From: Streptomyces mutabilis
Lineage (GTDB): Bacteria; Actinomycetota; Actinomycetes; Streptomycetales; Streptomycetaceae
Assembly (NCBI RefSeq): GCF_014649815.1
Contig: NZ_BMTT01000024.1
Location: 16,519 to 80,518, forward strand
Direction: 5' to 3'
DNA: 64,000 nt
In this document: in pieces, positions 47,331 to 58,657 of the stretch
Numbering within the stretch: the stretch's first letter is position 1
Layout: every line of letters begins with the position of its first letter
Notes under the pieces: model-generated
What the model was told of the DNA's origin: nothing
Database searches by the model: none
The model's input: only the letters and a program-made list of their open reading frames with translations
Translations under genes and position numbers: made by a program

Positions 47331-48455
47331 TTATGGCCGCTCGCCGATCCGGCCGCTGAGCCACTGCAGCGTCGCGGGAATCTCGCGCCGCCAGGTATTG
47401 AAGTTGTGTCCGCCGCTTTCCAGGATGATCGAGGAGATCCGCGTCGGCTTCCGTTCCTTGACCAGATCAATGAACTTCAGCGTGTCCTTGTAGTTCGTTT
47501 CACCGGACCTGCTGCTGCTGACCAGCAGCGAAGCCTCCGGACCTGGCCGGTTCTTGACGCTCCACCACAGGCTGGCCCGGTTTCTCAGCCCCTTGTCGCC
47601 CCGGAAGAGATCACCCGTGGTGGGGTCGCTGGGCGCGTCGTAGTAGGCGGAGAGCCCGGCCCCCGCCCCGAACACCTCGGGATGATGCACGGCCAGCTTC
47701 AGGGCGCAGTAGCCACCGGTCGAATTGCCGACGACGCCCCAACTCCCCCGCCCTTCGTCCACTCGGCAGTGAGCACTCACGGCCTCGGGCAGGTCCTTGG
47801 CGAAGAACGACTCCGTCCGCGGACCGCCCGGCACGTCCACGAACTCGGTGTCGCGCGGGGGCGCCACGGTGGGCCGCAGCATCACCAGGATCATCGGCCG
47901 CATCCGCCCCGCCTCGGCCAGGGCGAACGCCGTACGCGGATAGCGGAGTTTGTCCACCAGCGCCGAGGCGGTCCCCGGATAACCGGTCAGGACGACGGCG
48001 GCGGGAAAGGTACGCGCACGGTGCCGCGCCTGGAAGTACTCGGGCGGCAGATAGACGTACGCGGGCGACGCGATCCGCGTCGTACGGCCCACGACCCGTA
48101 TCTCCTGCACCCGCCCGGCGGCCTCCGGCCGTCCCCCGCCCGTCGGTGTCGCCCGCCGTTCGCCGACGACGCTCAGCGGCCCGCCCCCGCCGGCGGAGTG
48201 GTCGACGACCACGCCCTGGCCGTCCTCCCGGCCGAACAGGTCGGCCCAGCTCCCGTAGAACCCGAAGGCCTGGTTGGCGGCCAGCCCCACCGCCGCGAAC
48301 ACCGCCACCTGGGTGGCCGACAGCAGCCCCACCCGCCCGAGGACGGCCCGCACACTCCGCCGGCCCAGCCGTGGCCACAGCCACACCGTGCCGACGAACA
48401 GCAGCACGCCGGACACCACCGCCAGCGCCGGCACCTTGTCGCTCGTGAGACCCAT
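47331..48455 (-). CDS. Membrane-bound esterase D / mycolyltransferase-like alpha/beta hydrolase
   Basis: 374 residues. Two or three N-terminal membrane helices (about 8-75) precede an exported esterase domain with Tyr/Pro-rich entry (YVYLPPEYF), nucleophile elbow GNSTGGYCAL and catalytic-His candidate GGHNFNTW. It resembles Streptomyces putative esterases related to Ag85-type enzymes; the substrate may be a wall or lipid acyl ester (inference). It is divergent from the MprF-like gene, sharing the region with the sigma-E promoter. Confidence 0.88.
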   Translation of the reverse strand: MGLTSDKVPALAVVSGVLLFVGTVWLWPRLGRRSVRAVLGRVGLLSATQVAVFAAVGLAANQAFGFYGSWADLFGREDGQGVVVDHSAGGGGPLSVVGERRATPTGGGRPEAAGRVQEIRVVGRTTRIASPAYVYLPPEYFQARHRARTFPAAVVLTGYPGTASALVDKLRYPRTAFALAEAGRMRPMILVMLRPTVAPPRDTEFVDVPGGPRTESFFAKDLPEAVSAHCRVDEGRGSWGVVGNSTGGYCALKLAVHHPEVFGAGAGLSAYYDAPSDPTTGDLFRGDKGLRNRASLWWSVKNRPGPEASLLVSSSRSGETNYKDTLKFIDLVKERKPTRISSIILESGGHNFNTWRREIPATLQWLSGRIGERP

Positions 48456-48503
48456 GCGTTGCTACCTGCCTGCGCTTTCCGTGGGGCTTTCCGACAGGCG
48501 GAG

Positions 48504-48529
48504 TGAACCTCTCCACCCGAGGCATCGTC
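48504..48529 (+). promoter_or_regulatory. Candidate sigma-E promoter of the MprF-like gene
   Basis: TGAAC (48504-48508) and CGTC (48526-48529) are separated by exactly 17 bp, close to the ECF sigma-E consensus GGAAC-N16/17-CGT. Transcription would begin near 48536, inside the long open frame, which rules out the upstream start at 48503 and supports ATG 48602. Confidence 0.65.
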
Positions 48530-48601
48530 CTAGAGGGCGCAATGTCGCCGGATGCCCGAAACGGGCCCGGATCCACGATCTCTCGCAGAACCACAGGTGC
48601 G

Positions 48602-50431
48602 ATGTCTGTCAGGACAGATGAGGAAATGTCGGGCGGGGTTCCGGCCGAGCCCACCGGCCTACGACGAGTACTGCGCGGCCCCCGCCCGGAGAACGTCCCC
48701 CTCCTCGTCGGCCGCGCCTGCGCACTCGTGGGACTGCTGGACATCGCCGCCGGCGTCTTCCCGTGCTTCCGGCACAGCCGGATGCACGCCCTCGCCGAGG
48801 TCCTCCCCGGCTCCTTCGGCCCCTTCGCCGCGGCCCTCTCCCTCAGCGCCGGCGTCCTGCTCCTCCTGCTCGCCCACGGTCTCAAGCGCCGCAAGCGCAG
48901 GGCCTGGCGGGCGGCGGTGGCGCTGCTCCCGTTCGGCGCCGTCGCGCAGTTCACGTACCGCCACTCCTTCCTCGGCGTACTGATCTCCCTCGCGCTGCTC
49001 GCGCCCCTCCTGCGCCACCGCGACCAGTTCGCGGCGCTCCCCGACCCGCGCAGCCGCTGGCGGGCACTGGCCAACTTCGTCCTCATGTCCGCCGGCTCCC
49101 TGGTGCTCGGACTGATCGTCGTCAACGCCCACCCGCACCACATGATCGGCGACCCGAGCCTGGCCGACCGCATCACCCACGTCCTGTACGGCCTGTTCGG
49201 CGTCGAGGGCCCGGTCGACTACCGGGGCCACACGTCCTGGACGGTCGCCTCCTCCCTCGGCGCGCTCGGCCTGCTGACCGCCGTCACCACCATCTACCTG
49301 GCCTTGCGCCCCGAACACCCGGCGGCCCGCCTCACCGAGGACGACGAGAACCGCCTGCGCGCCCTCCTCGCCCGGCACGGCGGCCGCGACTCCCTAGGCC
49401 ACTTCGCGCTGCGCCGCGACAAGGCCGTCGTCTTCTCCCCCAGCGGCAAGGCCGCCGTCACCTACCGCGTCGTCTCCGGCGTGATGCTGGCCAGCGGCGA
49501 CCCGATCGGCGACGTGGAGGCCTGGCCGGGCGCCATCGAACGCTTCATGGACGAGGCCCGAGCCCACTCCTGGACGCCCGCCGTCATGGGCTGCTCCGAG
49601 ACCGGCGGCGAGGTGTGGACCCGGGAGACCGGCCTCGACGCCCTCGAACTGGGGGACGAGGCGGTGGTGGACGTGGCGGATTTCTCCCTCGCCGGCCGCG
49701 CGATGCGCAACGTGCGCCAGATGGTCAAGCGCATCGAGCGCGCCGGTTACGAGACCCGCGTACGGCGCGTGGCTGACCTCTCCGACGCCGAACTGGACCG
49801 CGTCCGCCGCGCCGCCGACGCCTGGCGCGGCACGGACACCGAGCGCGGCTTCTCCATGGCCCTGGGCCGCATCGGCGACCCCTCCGACGGCGACTGCCTG
49901 ATAGCGACCGCTCACAAGCAGGACGCCGAGCCCGGCGAGTACGGCGGCCTCAAGGCGGTCCTCCACTTCGTCCCGTGGGGCGCCGACGGCGTCTCCCTGG
50001 ACCTCATGCGCCGCGACCGCGCGGCCGACCCCGGCATGAACGAGCTCCTGATCGCGGCCGCGCTCCAGGCCGCCCCGAGGCTGGGCATCGCCCGCGTCTC
50101 CCTGAACTTCGCCATGTTCCGCGCGGCGCTCGCCCGCGGCGAGAAGATCGGCGCGGGGCCCGTGCTGCGGGCCTGGCGCGGACTGCTGGTGTTCCTCTCC
50201 CGCTGGTTCCAGATCGAGTCCCTGTACAAGTTCAACGCCAAGTTCCGCCCCCGCTGGGAACCCCGCTTCGTCGTCTACCGCGCTTCGGCGGACCTCCCTC
50301 GCATCGGCTTCGCCGCGATGCAGGCCGAGGGCTTCGTCGCCCTCACACTCCCCCGGTTCCTGCGCCGCGGCACGCCCGCGCGGCGGCCGTGCCCGCGCGG
50401 GGTGTGGGAACGGGGCGCGCGGGCGGCGTGA
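48602..50431 (+). CDS. MprF/LysX-type membrane protein with DUF2156 (phosphatidylglycerol lysyltransferase-like)
   Basis: About 609 residues. Six or so N-terminal membrane helices (about 30-235) precede a cytoplasmic double-GNAT DUF2156 domain (HFALRRDKAVVFSPSGKAAV; GDPIGDVEAWPGAIERFMDE; MRNVRQMVKRIERAGYETRV; YKFNAKFRPRWEPRFVVY). Such enzymes move lysine or alanine from tRNA to phosphatidylglycerol, lowering negative surface charge and sensitivity to cationic peptides. The start is set after the sigma-E type promoter; AGG precedes ATG 48602 by five bases, and ATG 48626 is an alternative. It fits the envelope-stress role of the sigE operon in this window. Confidence 0.9.
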   Translation: MSVRTDEEMSGGVPAEPTGLRRVLRGPRPENVPLLVGRACALVGLLDIAAGVFPCFRHSRMHALAEVLPGSFGPFAAALSLSAGVLLLLLAHGLKRRKRRAWRAAVALLPFGAVAQFTYRHSFLGVLISLALLAPLLRHRDQFAALPDPRSRWRALANFVLMSAGSLVLGLIVVNAHPHHMIGDPSLADRITHVLYGLFGVEGPVDYRGHTSWTVASSLGALGLLTAVTTIYLALRPEHPAARLTEDDENRLRALLARHGGRDSLGHFALRRDKAVVFSPSGKAAVTYRVVSGVMLASGDPIGDVEAWPGAIERFMDEARAHSWTPAVMGCSETGGEVWTRETGLDALELGDEAVVDVADFSLAGRAMRNVRQMVKRIERAGYETRVRRVADLSDAELDRVRRAADAWRGTDTERGFSMALGRIGDPSDGDCLIATAHKQDAEPGEYGGLKAVLHFVPWGADGVSLDLMRRDRAADPGMNELLIAAALQAAPRLGIARVSLNFAMFRAALARGEKIGAGPVLRAWRGLLVFLSRWFQIESLYKFNAKFRPRWEPRFVVYRASADLPRIGFAAMQAEGFVALTLPRFLRRGTPARRPCPRGVWERGARAA

Positions 50432-50530
50432 CGCGGCACGGCGGGTGAGGCAAAGGCGCCCGCCGTGCGCCCCGCCCCACCGCCGGAGGCAGCGGCGAAC
50501 ACCACCCCCCACTGGGCCTACGCTGAACAC

Positions 50531-51445
50531 ATGAGCAAGCAGACCGCCCGCCGCCACCTCGCGGGACTGACCGCATGGGACCGCTGCGCGGTCATGGGAG
50601 TCGTCAACGTGACCCCCGACTCCTTCTCCGACGGCGGCCGCTTCTTCGACACCACGGCCGCCGTCAAGCACGGCCTGGACCTGGTGGCCGAAGGCGCCGA
50701 CCTGGTGGACGTCGGCGGCGAGTCCACCCGCCCCGGCGCGACCCGCGTCGACGAGGACGAGGAACTGCGCCGCGTCGTCCCGGTCGTGCGCGGACTGGCC
50801 TCGGAGGGTGTCACGGTCTCCGTCGACACCATGCGGGCCTCGGTCGCCGGTCGGGCTCTCAAGGCCGGCGCCGCCCTGGTCAACGACGTCAGCGGCGGCC
50901 TCGCCGACCCCCGCATGATCCCCGTCGTGGCCGATGCCGGCGCCCCCTTCGTCGTCATGCACTGGCGCGGCCTCCTGGAGGGCGGCAACGTCAGGGGCAC
51001 CTACGACGACGTCGTCACCGAGGTCGTCGACGAGCTCCGCGCGCGCGTGGAAGCCGTCCTCCGGGGCGGCGTCGCCCCCGACCGCGTCGTCGTCGACCCC
51101 GGCCTGGGCTTTTCCAAGGACGCCGAGCACGACCTCGTCCTCCTCGCCCACCTCGACCGCCTCCACGCCCTCGGCCACCCCCTCCTCGTCGCCGCCTCCC
51201 GCAAGCGCTTCCTCGGCCGGGTCCTGGCCGGCCCAGACGCCACCCCGCCCCCCGCGCGGGAGCGCGACGCGGCCACCGCCGCCGTCTCCGCCCTGGCGGC
51301 GCACGCCGGCGCGTGGGCCGTACGCGTGCACGAGGTCCGCGCCACCGCCGACGCCGTACGCGTGGCCCGCGCCGTCGAAGGCGCGCGCACCCCGCACGAG
51401 AACCCGGGCGGCACGGACGGCACGGCCCCGGAAGGAGCCCGGTGA
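50531..51445 (+). CDS. folP: Dihydropteroate synthase
   Basis: 304 residues. It condenses dihydropterin pyrophosphate with p-aminobenzoate; the sulfonamide target. Signatures: VMGVVNVTPDSFSDGGRFFD, DVGGESTRPGA, VSVDTMRASVA, LVNDVSGG and DPGLGFSKDAEHDLVLL. The tail beyond the TIM barrel is Gly/Thr-rich. The stop overlaps the next GTG (GTGA). First of the folP-NTF2-folB-folK series. Confidence 0.95.
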   Translation: MSKQTARRHLAGLTAWDRCAVMGVVNVTPDSFSDGGRFFDTTAAVKHGLDLVAEGADLVDVGGESTRPGATRVDEDEELRRVVPVVRGLASEGVTVSVDTMRASVAGRALKAGAALVNDVSGGLADPRMIPVVADAGAPFVVMHWRGLLEGGNVRGTYDDVVTEVVDELRARVEAVLRGGVAPDRVVVDPGLGFSKDAEHDLVLLAHLDRLHALGHPLLVAASRKRFLGRVLAGPDATPPPARERDAATAAVSALAAHAGAWAVRVHEVRATADAVRVARAVEGARTPHENPGGTDGTAPEGAR

Positions 51446-51963
51446 ACGCCCCGCACATCGACGTCGAGCAGGTCGAGGCGGCCAACACCGCCTTCTACGA
51501 GGCACTGGAGCAGGGTGACTTCGAGAAGGTCTCCGAGTTCTGGCTCACCCCGTCCGACCTGGGCATCGACGAGTCGTACCACGACCCGGCCGACGCCGGC
51601 GTGGTCTCCTGCGTGCACCCCGGGTGGCCGGTCCTCACCGGCCGCGGCGAGGTCCTGCGCTCCTACGCCCTGATCATGGCGAACACCGACTACATCCAGT
51701 TCTTCCTCACCGACGTGCACGTCTCCGTGACCGGTGACACCGCCCTGGTGACCTGCACGGAGAACATCCTCAGCGGCGGTCCCGCCCCCGAGGGCGACGA
51801 CGAGCTCGGCCCGCTCGTCGGCCAGCTCGTGGTCGCCAGCAACACGTACCGGCGCACGCCCGCCGGCTGGAAGCTCTGGTCGCACCACGCCTCCCCGGTA
51901 CTCACCGAGACCGGGGACGACGACGAGGGCCCCGAGGTCACACCCCCTGACCGGTCCGGGTGA
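51442..51963 (+). CDS. NTF2/SnoaL-like protein within the folate cluster
   Basis: 173 residues of NTF2-like fold: helix VEAANTAFYEALEQGDFEKV, then VHPGWPVLTGRGEVLRSYAL and a beta sheet ending TYRRTPAGWKLWSHHASPV. GTG 51442 has GGAGCC upstream and overlaps folP by GTGA, so it is coupled to folate synthesis, but no catalytic residue identifies a reaction. The family is conserved at this place in Streptomyces as far as I recall. An acidic tail (GDDDEG) ends the protein. Confidence 0.88.
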   Translation: MNAPHIDVEQVEAANTAFYEALEQGDFEKVSEFWLTPSDLGIDESYHDPADAGVVSCVHPGWPVLTGRGEVLRSYALIMANTDYIQFFLTDVHVSVTGDTALVTCTENILSGGPAPEGDDELGPLVGQLVVASNTYRRTPAGWKLWSHHASPVLTETGDDDEGPEVTPPDRSG

Positions 51964-52202
51964 CCCCCGGAAGACGCAAGGAGTGGTTGGAATCACGGAC
52001 CACCGGGTACGGGCGGCTACCAACCCGTGATCCACCGGGGCCGCCAGGGCAAACACGGGATGAAACCTCCCGGCGTCCGCCCGCCCCCGCCCACCCCGTG
52101 GCCCGGCGCTGTCGGTGCCCGCGGGTAGATTCGACTGTGGCCGCCGTACCGCCCGCACGCGGTACGCACCGGCCGAGACCGACGACTGCAGGAGTGATTC
52201 GC

Positions 52203-52562
52203 GTGGATCGTGTCGCGCTGCGCGGCCTGAAGGCCCGCGGGCACCACGGTGTGTTCCCCCGGGAGCGCGAGGACGGCCAGACCTTCCTCGTGGACATCGT
52301 CCTGGGCCTGGACACCCGACCGGCCGCGGCCGACGACGACCTGGCGAAGACCGTGCACTACGGCATCGTCGCCGAGGAGGTCGTGGCCGTCGTCGAGGGA
52401 GAGCCCGTCAACCTCGTCGAGACGCTCGCCGAGCGCATCGCCCAGGTCTGCCTGAAGCACGAAGGGGTCGAGGAGGTCGAGGTCTGCGTCCACAAGCCGG
52501 ACGCGCCGATCACCGTCCCCTTCGACGACGTGACCGTCACCATCATCCGGAGCCGTGTATGA
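52203..52562 (+). CDS. folB: Dihydroneopterin aldolase
   Basis: 119 residues, full length. It splits dihydroneopterin to 6-hydroxymethyl-dihydropterin and glycolaldehyde. Family motifs: LRGLKARGHHGVFPRERE, the conserved V-Y-I-V as KTVHYGIVAEEV, NLVETLAERIA and a C-terminal VHKPDAPI (substrate-binding Lys). GTG 52203 is preceded by caggag. A 239-bp gap after the NTF2 gene may hold a second promoter. The stop overlaps folK by ATGA. Confidence 0.95.
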   Translation: MDRVALRGLKARGHHGVFPREREDGQTFLVDIVLGLDTRPAAADDDLAKTVHYGIVAEEVVAVVEGEPVNLVETLAERIAQVCLKHEGVEEVEVCVHKPDAPITVPFDDVTVTIIRSRV

Positions 52563-53170
52563 GCGCCCCCTTCTCCAAGGGCCCCAGCGACCCGACCGTA
52601 CAGCCGGTGCCCGCCTCCGTCATCGAGCAGGTCGACGCGGCCGACACCACGCTGTCCAACCCCAAGCGCGCCGTGGTCGCCCTCGGAGCCAACCTCGGCA
52701 ACCGCCTGGAGACCCTCCAGGGGGCCATCGACGCCCTGGAGGACACCCCGGGCGTGCGAGTCAAAGGGGTCTCGCCGGTCTACGAGACGGAGCCCTGGGG
52801 CGTCGCCCCGGACAGCCAGCCCGCGTACTTCAACGCGGTCGTGATCCTCAAGACCACCCTGCCCCCGTCCTCCCTGCTGGAGCGGGCGCACGCGGTAGAG
52901 GAGGCCTTCCACCGGGTCCGTGACGAGCGCTGGGGCCCGCGCACCCTGGACGTCGACATCGTCGCCTACGCGGACGTCGTCTCCGACGACCCGCAGCTCA
53001 CCCTCCCCCACCCGCGCGCCCACGAACGCGCCTTCGTCCTCGCCCCGTGGCACGACGTGGACCCCGACGCCCAGCTGCCGGGACACGGCCCGGTCGCCGA
53101 CCTCCTGGACGCCGTCACCCGGGACGGTGTCGCGCCCCGCGCCGACCTGGAACTCCGGCTGCCCGAATAG
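52559..53170 (+). CDS. folK: 2-amino-4-hydroxy-6-hydroxymethyldihydropteridine pyrophosphokinase
   Basis: 203 residues. It activates the pterin for FolP. HPPK signatures: VALGANLGNRLETLQGAIDA, VSPVYETEPWG, FNAVVILKT and RWGPRTLDVDIVAYAD, with LPHPRAHERAFVLAPW. The first 35 residues are an extra Pro/Ser segment common in actinobacteria. Coupled to folB by ATGA. Confidence 0.95.
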   Translation: MSAPFSKGPSDPTVQPVPASVIEQVDAADTTLSNPKRAVVALGANLGNRLETLQGAIDALEDTPGVRVKGVSPVYETEPWGVAPDSQPAYFNAVVILKTTLPPSSLLERAHAVEEAFHRVRDERWGPRTLDVDIVAYADVVSDDPQLTLPHPRAHERAFVLAPWHDVDPDAQLPGHGPVADLLDAVTRDGVAPRADLELRLPE

Positions 53171-53254
53171 TCGTTAAGGTCGACGGGTCAGGACGACCGT
53201 GCCGACGACGAGGCCGAGGGCCACGCCGGGGAACCGAAGGGACACCCGAACACC

Positions 53255-53743
53255 GTGAAAGAGTTGCGCATCAGGGTGCTGGCCGGCGTTTTCCTCGTCG
53301 CCGGAATCCTGTCCTGGGCGGGCGCCCGCCTGTGGAACTCGATCGGGAGCCTCCCGAGCGTCCCCCTGGCCGCCCCCGTCGTCCTCGCGCTGATCGCCGT
53401 GATCCTGCTGGCCACCGCTCTCTCGCTGCGCGCCCGTCTGAAGGCCCAGCGGGAGCGCGTGCCCGGCGCCAAGGGCGTCGATCCGATGATGGCGGCCCGC
53501 GCGGTCGTCTTCGGCCAGGCCAGCGCCCTGGTGGCCGCCCTGGTCGCCGGGATGTACGGCGGCACGGGGGTCTTCCTGCTGGAGTTCCTCGACGTCCCGC
53601 CCCGGCGTGACCAGGCCGCCTACGCCGGCTTCTCGGTCCTGGCGGGCGTCGCCGTCATAGCGGCCGCGATCTTCCTGGAACGCGTCTGCAAGCTCCCGGA
53701 GGACGAGGACGACGACCACCCGGGCGCGGCCACGGCCGCCTGA
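53255..53743 (+). CDS. DUF3180 membrane protein
   Basis: 162 residues with four membrane helices (RVLAGVFLVAGILSWAGARL; LAAPVVLALIAVILLATALS; VFGQASALVAALVAGMYGG; FSVLAGVAVIAAAIFLERV) and an acidic tail. DUF3180 proteins follow folK in many actinobacteria (family knowledge), with unknown function. GTG start, 84 bp after folK. Confidence 0.9.
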   Translation: MKELRIRVLAGVFLVAGILSWAGARLWNSIGSLPSVPLAAPVVLALIAVILLATALSLRARLKAQRERVPGAKGVDPMMAARAVVFGQASALVAALVAGMYGGTGVFLLEFLDVPPRRDQAAYAGFSVLAGVAVIAAAIFLERVCKLPEDEDDDHPGAATAA

Positions 53744-53822
53744 CCACCTCTGACCACGCCTGACCTGACCGCTCCGCGCCCGGCGACCGCCGGACGGACC
53801 CGCGGACGGCGGCGGCGCGCCG

Positions 53823-54428
53823 TCAGCGAGCCATGATCAGGCTCATCGCCTCGTTGCGCGTGGCGACGTCCCGCAGCTGTCCGCGCACCGCCGAGGTGAG
53901 GGTCTTCGCACCGGGCTTGCGTATGCCGCGCATCGACATGCACATGTGCTCGCACTCCACGACGACGATCACGCCCCGCGGCTCGAGGATCTCCATCAGC
54001 GAGTCGGCGATCTGCGTGGTGAGACGTTCCTGCACCTGGGGCCGGCGGGCGTAGACGTCCACGAGGCGGGCCAGCTTGGACAGGCCGGTGATCTTGCCGT
54101 TGGTCGCCGGGATGTAGCCGACGTGCGCGACGCCGCGGAACGGGACGAGATGGTGTTCACAGGTGCTGAACACCTCGATGTCCTTCACCAGCACCATCTC
54201 GTCGTGGCCGAGGTCGAACGTCGTCGTCAGCACGTCCTCGGGCTCCTGCCACAGTCCCGCGAACATCTCCTTGTAGGCCCGCGCCACCCGCGCCGGCGTC
54301 TCCCGCAGCCCCTCGCGGTCCGGGTCCTCGCCGACCGCGATGAGCAGCTCGCGTACGGCGTTCTCGGCCCGCTTCTCGTCGAACTCGCCGATCTGGCCCT
54401 CGCCGTCCAGCGTCACGGGGTCGGTCAT
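53823..54428 (-). CDS. folE: GTP cyclohydrolase I
   Basis: 201 residues. It makes dihydroneopterin triphosphate from GTP, the entry step to folate. Zinc ligands sit in [10 protein letters not shown] and in the C-terminal [17 protein letters not shown] 54428 gives the standard length. It is convergent with the folP-folK-DUF3180 run, so all folate genes except the upstream phosphatase are within 4 kb. ftsH lies upstream on the same strand, beyond a hairpin. Confidence 0.96.
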   Translation of the reverse strand: MTDPVTLDGEGQIGEFDEKRAENAVRELLIAVGEDPDREGLRETPARVARAYKEMFAGLWQEPEDVLTTTFDLGHDEMVLVKDIEVFSTCEHHLVPFRGVAHVGYIPATNGKITGLSKLARLVDVYARRPQVQERLTTQIADSLMEILEPRGVIVVVECEHMCMSMRGIRKPGAKTLTSAVRGQLRDVATRNEAMSLIMAR

Positions 54429-54471
54429 CTGGTGCCTCGTTCCTGTCCTGTACTGCGGTCGGCATACGGGA

Positions 54472-54512
54472 ATGCCGCGCCCCCCAAGGCTAGAACCTGG
54501 GGGGCGCGGCAT
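54472..54512. terminator. Hairpin between ftsH and folE
   Basis: A strong inverted repeat (arms near atgccgcgccccccaagg and its complement, loop ctagaa) lies 37 bp beyond the ftsH stop and 44 bp before the folE start. It probably ends or attenuates ftsH transcription before folE. No U-tract. Confidence 0.8.
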
Positions 54513-54548
54513 ACATTCCGGGCCTGGTGGGGCCGCCGGGAGGGCCGG

Positions 54549-56588
<2,040 letters not shown>

Positions 56589-56783
56589 CCACACGGAGCG
56601 GTGCCGCCCCGTCCCTCCTGCCATAGTGAGTTTGATAAGACAGTTCTTCTGACGGTACCCCAGCCGGGCGGCCCTCAGCCGCACGGGACGGCCGGCGTCC
56701 CGTCTGCATGCTCCAACGGCGCGGGAGCCTCCGGGGTTCCCGGCCGCCCCCACGAACGCCGCAGAGCGCCCTACAGGACCTTG

Positions 56784-57344
56784 TCAGCCGCCGTAGACGT
56801 GGGGCGCGAGGGTACCGACGAACGGGAGGTTGCGGTACTTCTCGGCGTAGTCGAGGCCGTAGCCGACGACGAACTCGTTGGGGATGTCGAAGCCGACCCA
56901 CTCCACGTCGATGGCGACCTTCGCGGCGTCGGGCTTGCGCAGCAGCGTGCACACCTTCAGCGAGGCGGGCTCGCGCGAGCCGAGGTTGGAGATCAGCCAG
57001 GACAGGGTCAGCCCGGAGTCGATGATGTCCTCGACGATCAGGACGTGCTTGCCCTTGATGTCGGTGTCGAGGTCCTTGAGGATCCGCACCACGCCGGAGG
57101 ACTGGGTGCCCGCGCCGTACGAGGACACCGCCATCCAGTCCATCGTGACGGGGGTGGACAGCGTGCGCGCGAGGTCGGCCATGACCATCACGGCGCCCTT
57201 GAGCACGCCGACGATGAGCAGGTCCTTGCCCGCGTACTCCGCGTCGATCTTCGCGGCCAGCTCGGCCAGTTTCGCGTCGATCTCTTCCTTGGTGATGAGT
57301 ACCTTCTCGAGGTCGGCACCCATGTCGTTCGCGTCCACCCGCAT
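56784..57344 (-). CDS. hpt: Hypoxanthine phosphoribosyltransferase
   Basis: 186 residues. It salvages hypoxanthine/guanine with PRPP. The PRPP loop is [27 protein letters not shown] is the flexible loop and the purine contact region is [23 protein letters not shown] 57344 (MRVDANDMG) or internal ATG 57323. It follows tilS by 74 bp on the same strand, the usual tilS-hpt-ftsH order. Confidence 0.95.
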   Translation of the reverse strand: MRVDANDMGADLEKVLITKEEIDAKLAELAAKIDAEYAGKDLLIVGVLKGAVMVMADLARTLSTPVTMDWMAVSSYGAGTQSSGVVRILKDLDTDIKGKHVLIVEDIIDSGLTLSWLISNLGSREPASLKVCTLLRKPDAAKVAIDVEWVGFDIPNEFVVGYGLDYAEKYRNLPFVGTLAPHVYGG

Positions 57345-57418
57345 CACTTTCGGTCGTCCCACCGGCCGCTCCGGAGCGCCCCGGCGATCCGGGTACGGAT
57401 CGGTGAGCGGGTCCGGAT

Positions 57419-58465
57419 TCAGCCTTGCCGAATCACCAGTCTGCCACCCTGCCGCCGGGCGACGACTCTGCCGGGGAGGTTGATGGCCCCCTGACCGCGC
57501 CAGCCGGTGATCAGCCGGTCGACTTCCTCGACGTGGCGGGCGAACAGCGCACCGGCCGGGGCACCGGCGTCGATGGCGGCGCGGCGCAGGATCCGGCGGC
57601 GCACGGCGGGCGGGAGGGCGTAGAGCTTGGCGCACTCCAGGACGCCGGAGGCGTCGCGGACGCCGGCCTCGGCCTGACGGGCCCAGGCGTCGAGGGCGTC
57701 GGCGTCGTCCCGGGAGAGCTGAGCCGTACGGGCGAGGGCCTCGACGACTCCCTTGCCGAGGGCCTTCTCCAGGGCGGGCAGGCCCTCGTGGCGCAGCCGG
57801 GAGCGGGTGTAGGCGGGGTCGGCGTTGTGCGGGTCGTCCCAGACGGGGAGGGACTGGACCATGCAGGCCTTGCGGGCGGTCTGCCGGTCGACCTGGAGGA
57901 AGGGGCGCCGGTAACGGCCGCCGGCCCCCGAGACCGCGGCCATGCCCGACAGGGAGCGGATGCCGGAGCCGCGGGCGAGGCCCAGCAGGACGGTCTCGGC
58001 CTGGTCGTCGCGGGTGTGGCCGAGCAGGACGGCGGCGGCTCCGTGGCGGGCGGCGGCTGCGTCCAGGGCGGCGTAGCGGGCGTCGCGGGCCGCGGCTTCA
58101 GGCCCGCCTTCGCGGCCGACGGTCACGGCGGTGGCCTCGACGGGGTCCAGGCCCAGCTCGCGCAGGCGCAGGACGACCTCTTCGGCGCGCAGGTCGGAGC
58201 CGTTCTGCAGGCCGTGGTCGACGGTGACGCCGCCGGCGCGGACGCCGAGCCGGGGGGCCTCGAAGGCGAGGGCGGAGGCGAGTGCCATGGAGTCGGCGCC
58301 GCCGGAGCAGGCCACGAGCACGAGCGGCGACGGCGGGCGCTCGGGCATGCGCTCGGCGGCCGTCGCGGCGGGTACGCCGGCCGTGGTGTTCAGTTCGGTG
58401 AGGATGTCGTGGAGGACGCGGCGGACCGCCAGGCGTATCGCCGCGACCGCAGGATGAGGACCCAT
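57419..58465 (-). CDS. tilS: tRNA(Ile)-lysidine synthase
   Basis: 348 residues. It adds lysine to C34 of the AUA-reading tRNA-Ile. PP-loop SGGADS at 54-59, [35 protein letters not shown] and RPFLQVDR are seen. A short helical substrate domain follows, but the long C-terminal domain of E. coli TilS is missing, as usual in actinobacteria. ATG 58465. Start of the tilS-hpt series. Confidence 0.95.
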   Translation of the reverse strand: MGPHPAVAAIRLAVRRVLHDILTELNTTAGVPAATAAERMPERPPSPLVLVACSGGADSMALASALAFEAPRLGVRAGGVTVDHGLQNGSDLRAEEVVLRLRELGLDPVEATAVTVGREGGPEAAARDARYAALDAAAARHGAAAVLLGHTRDDQAETVLLGLARGSGIRSLSGMAAVSGAGGRYRRPFLQVDRQTARKACMVQSLPVWDDPHNADPAYTRSRLRHEGLPALEKALGKGVVEALARTAQLSRDDADALDAWARQAEAGVRDASGVLECAKLYALPPAVRRRILRRAAIDAGAPAGALFARHVEEVDRLITGWRGQGAINLPGRVVARRQGGRLVIRQG

Positions 58466-58657
58466 GTCCGGTGCCCTTCATGAAGTTGTCGGGGGGTGAG
58501 CCCGAGGTTCGGTCACGCAGAGTGTGTAGATGGTGACAGAAACGGGCCGTTCCCCGAGCATCGCACGCCTGTCGAGAGCCCACGGTCCCTCGGACGGGTG
58601 ATTGGAGGGGCGTTCGACTGCCGTCGGCCGGATTCGTTCACACCCGATCCGCGCGGC

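Noticed and set aside
48503-48601. Upstream start of the MprF-like gene
   Set aside because: It would begin inside the predicted sigma-E promoter, before the transcription start.
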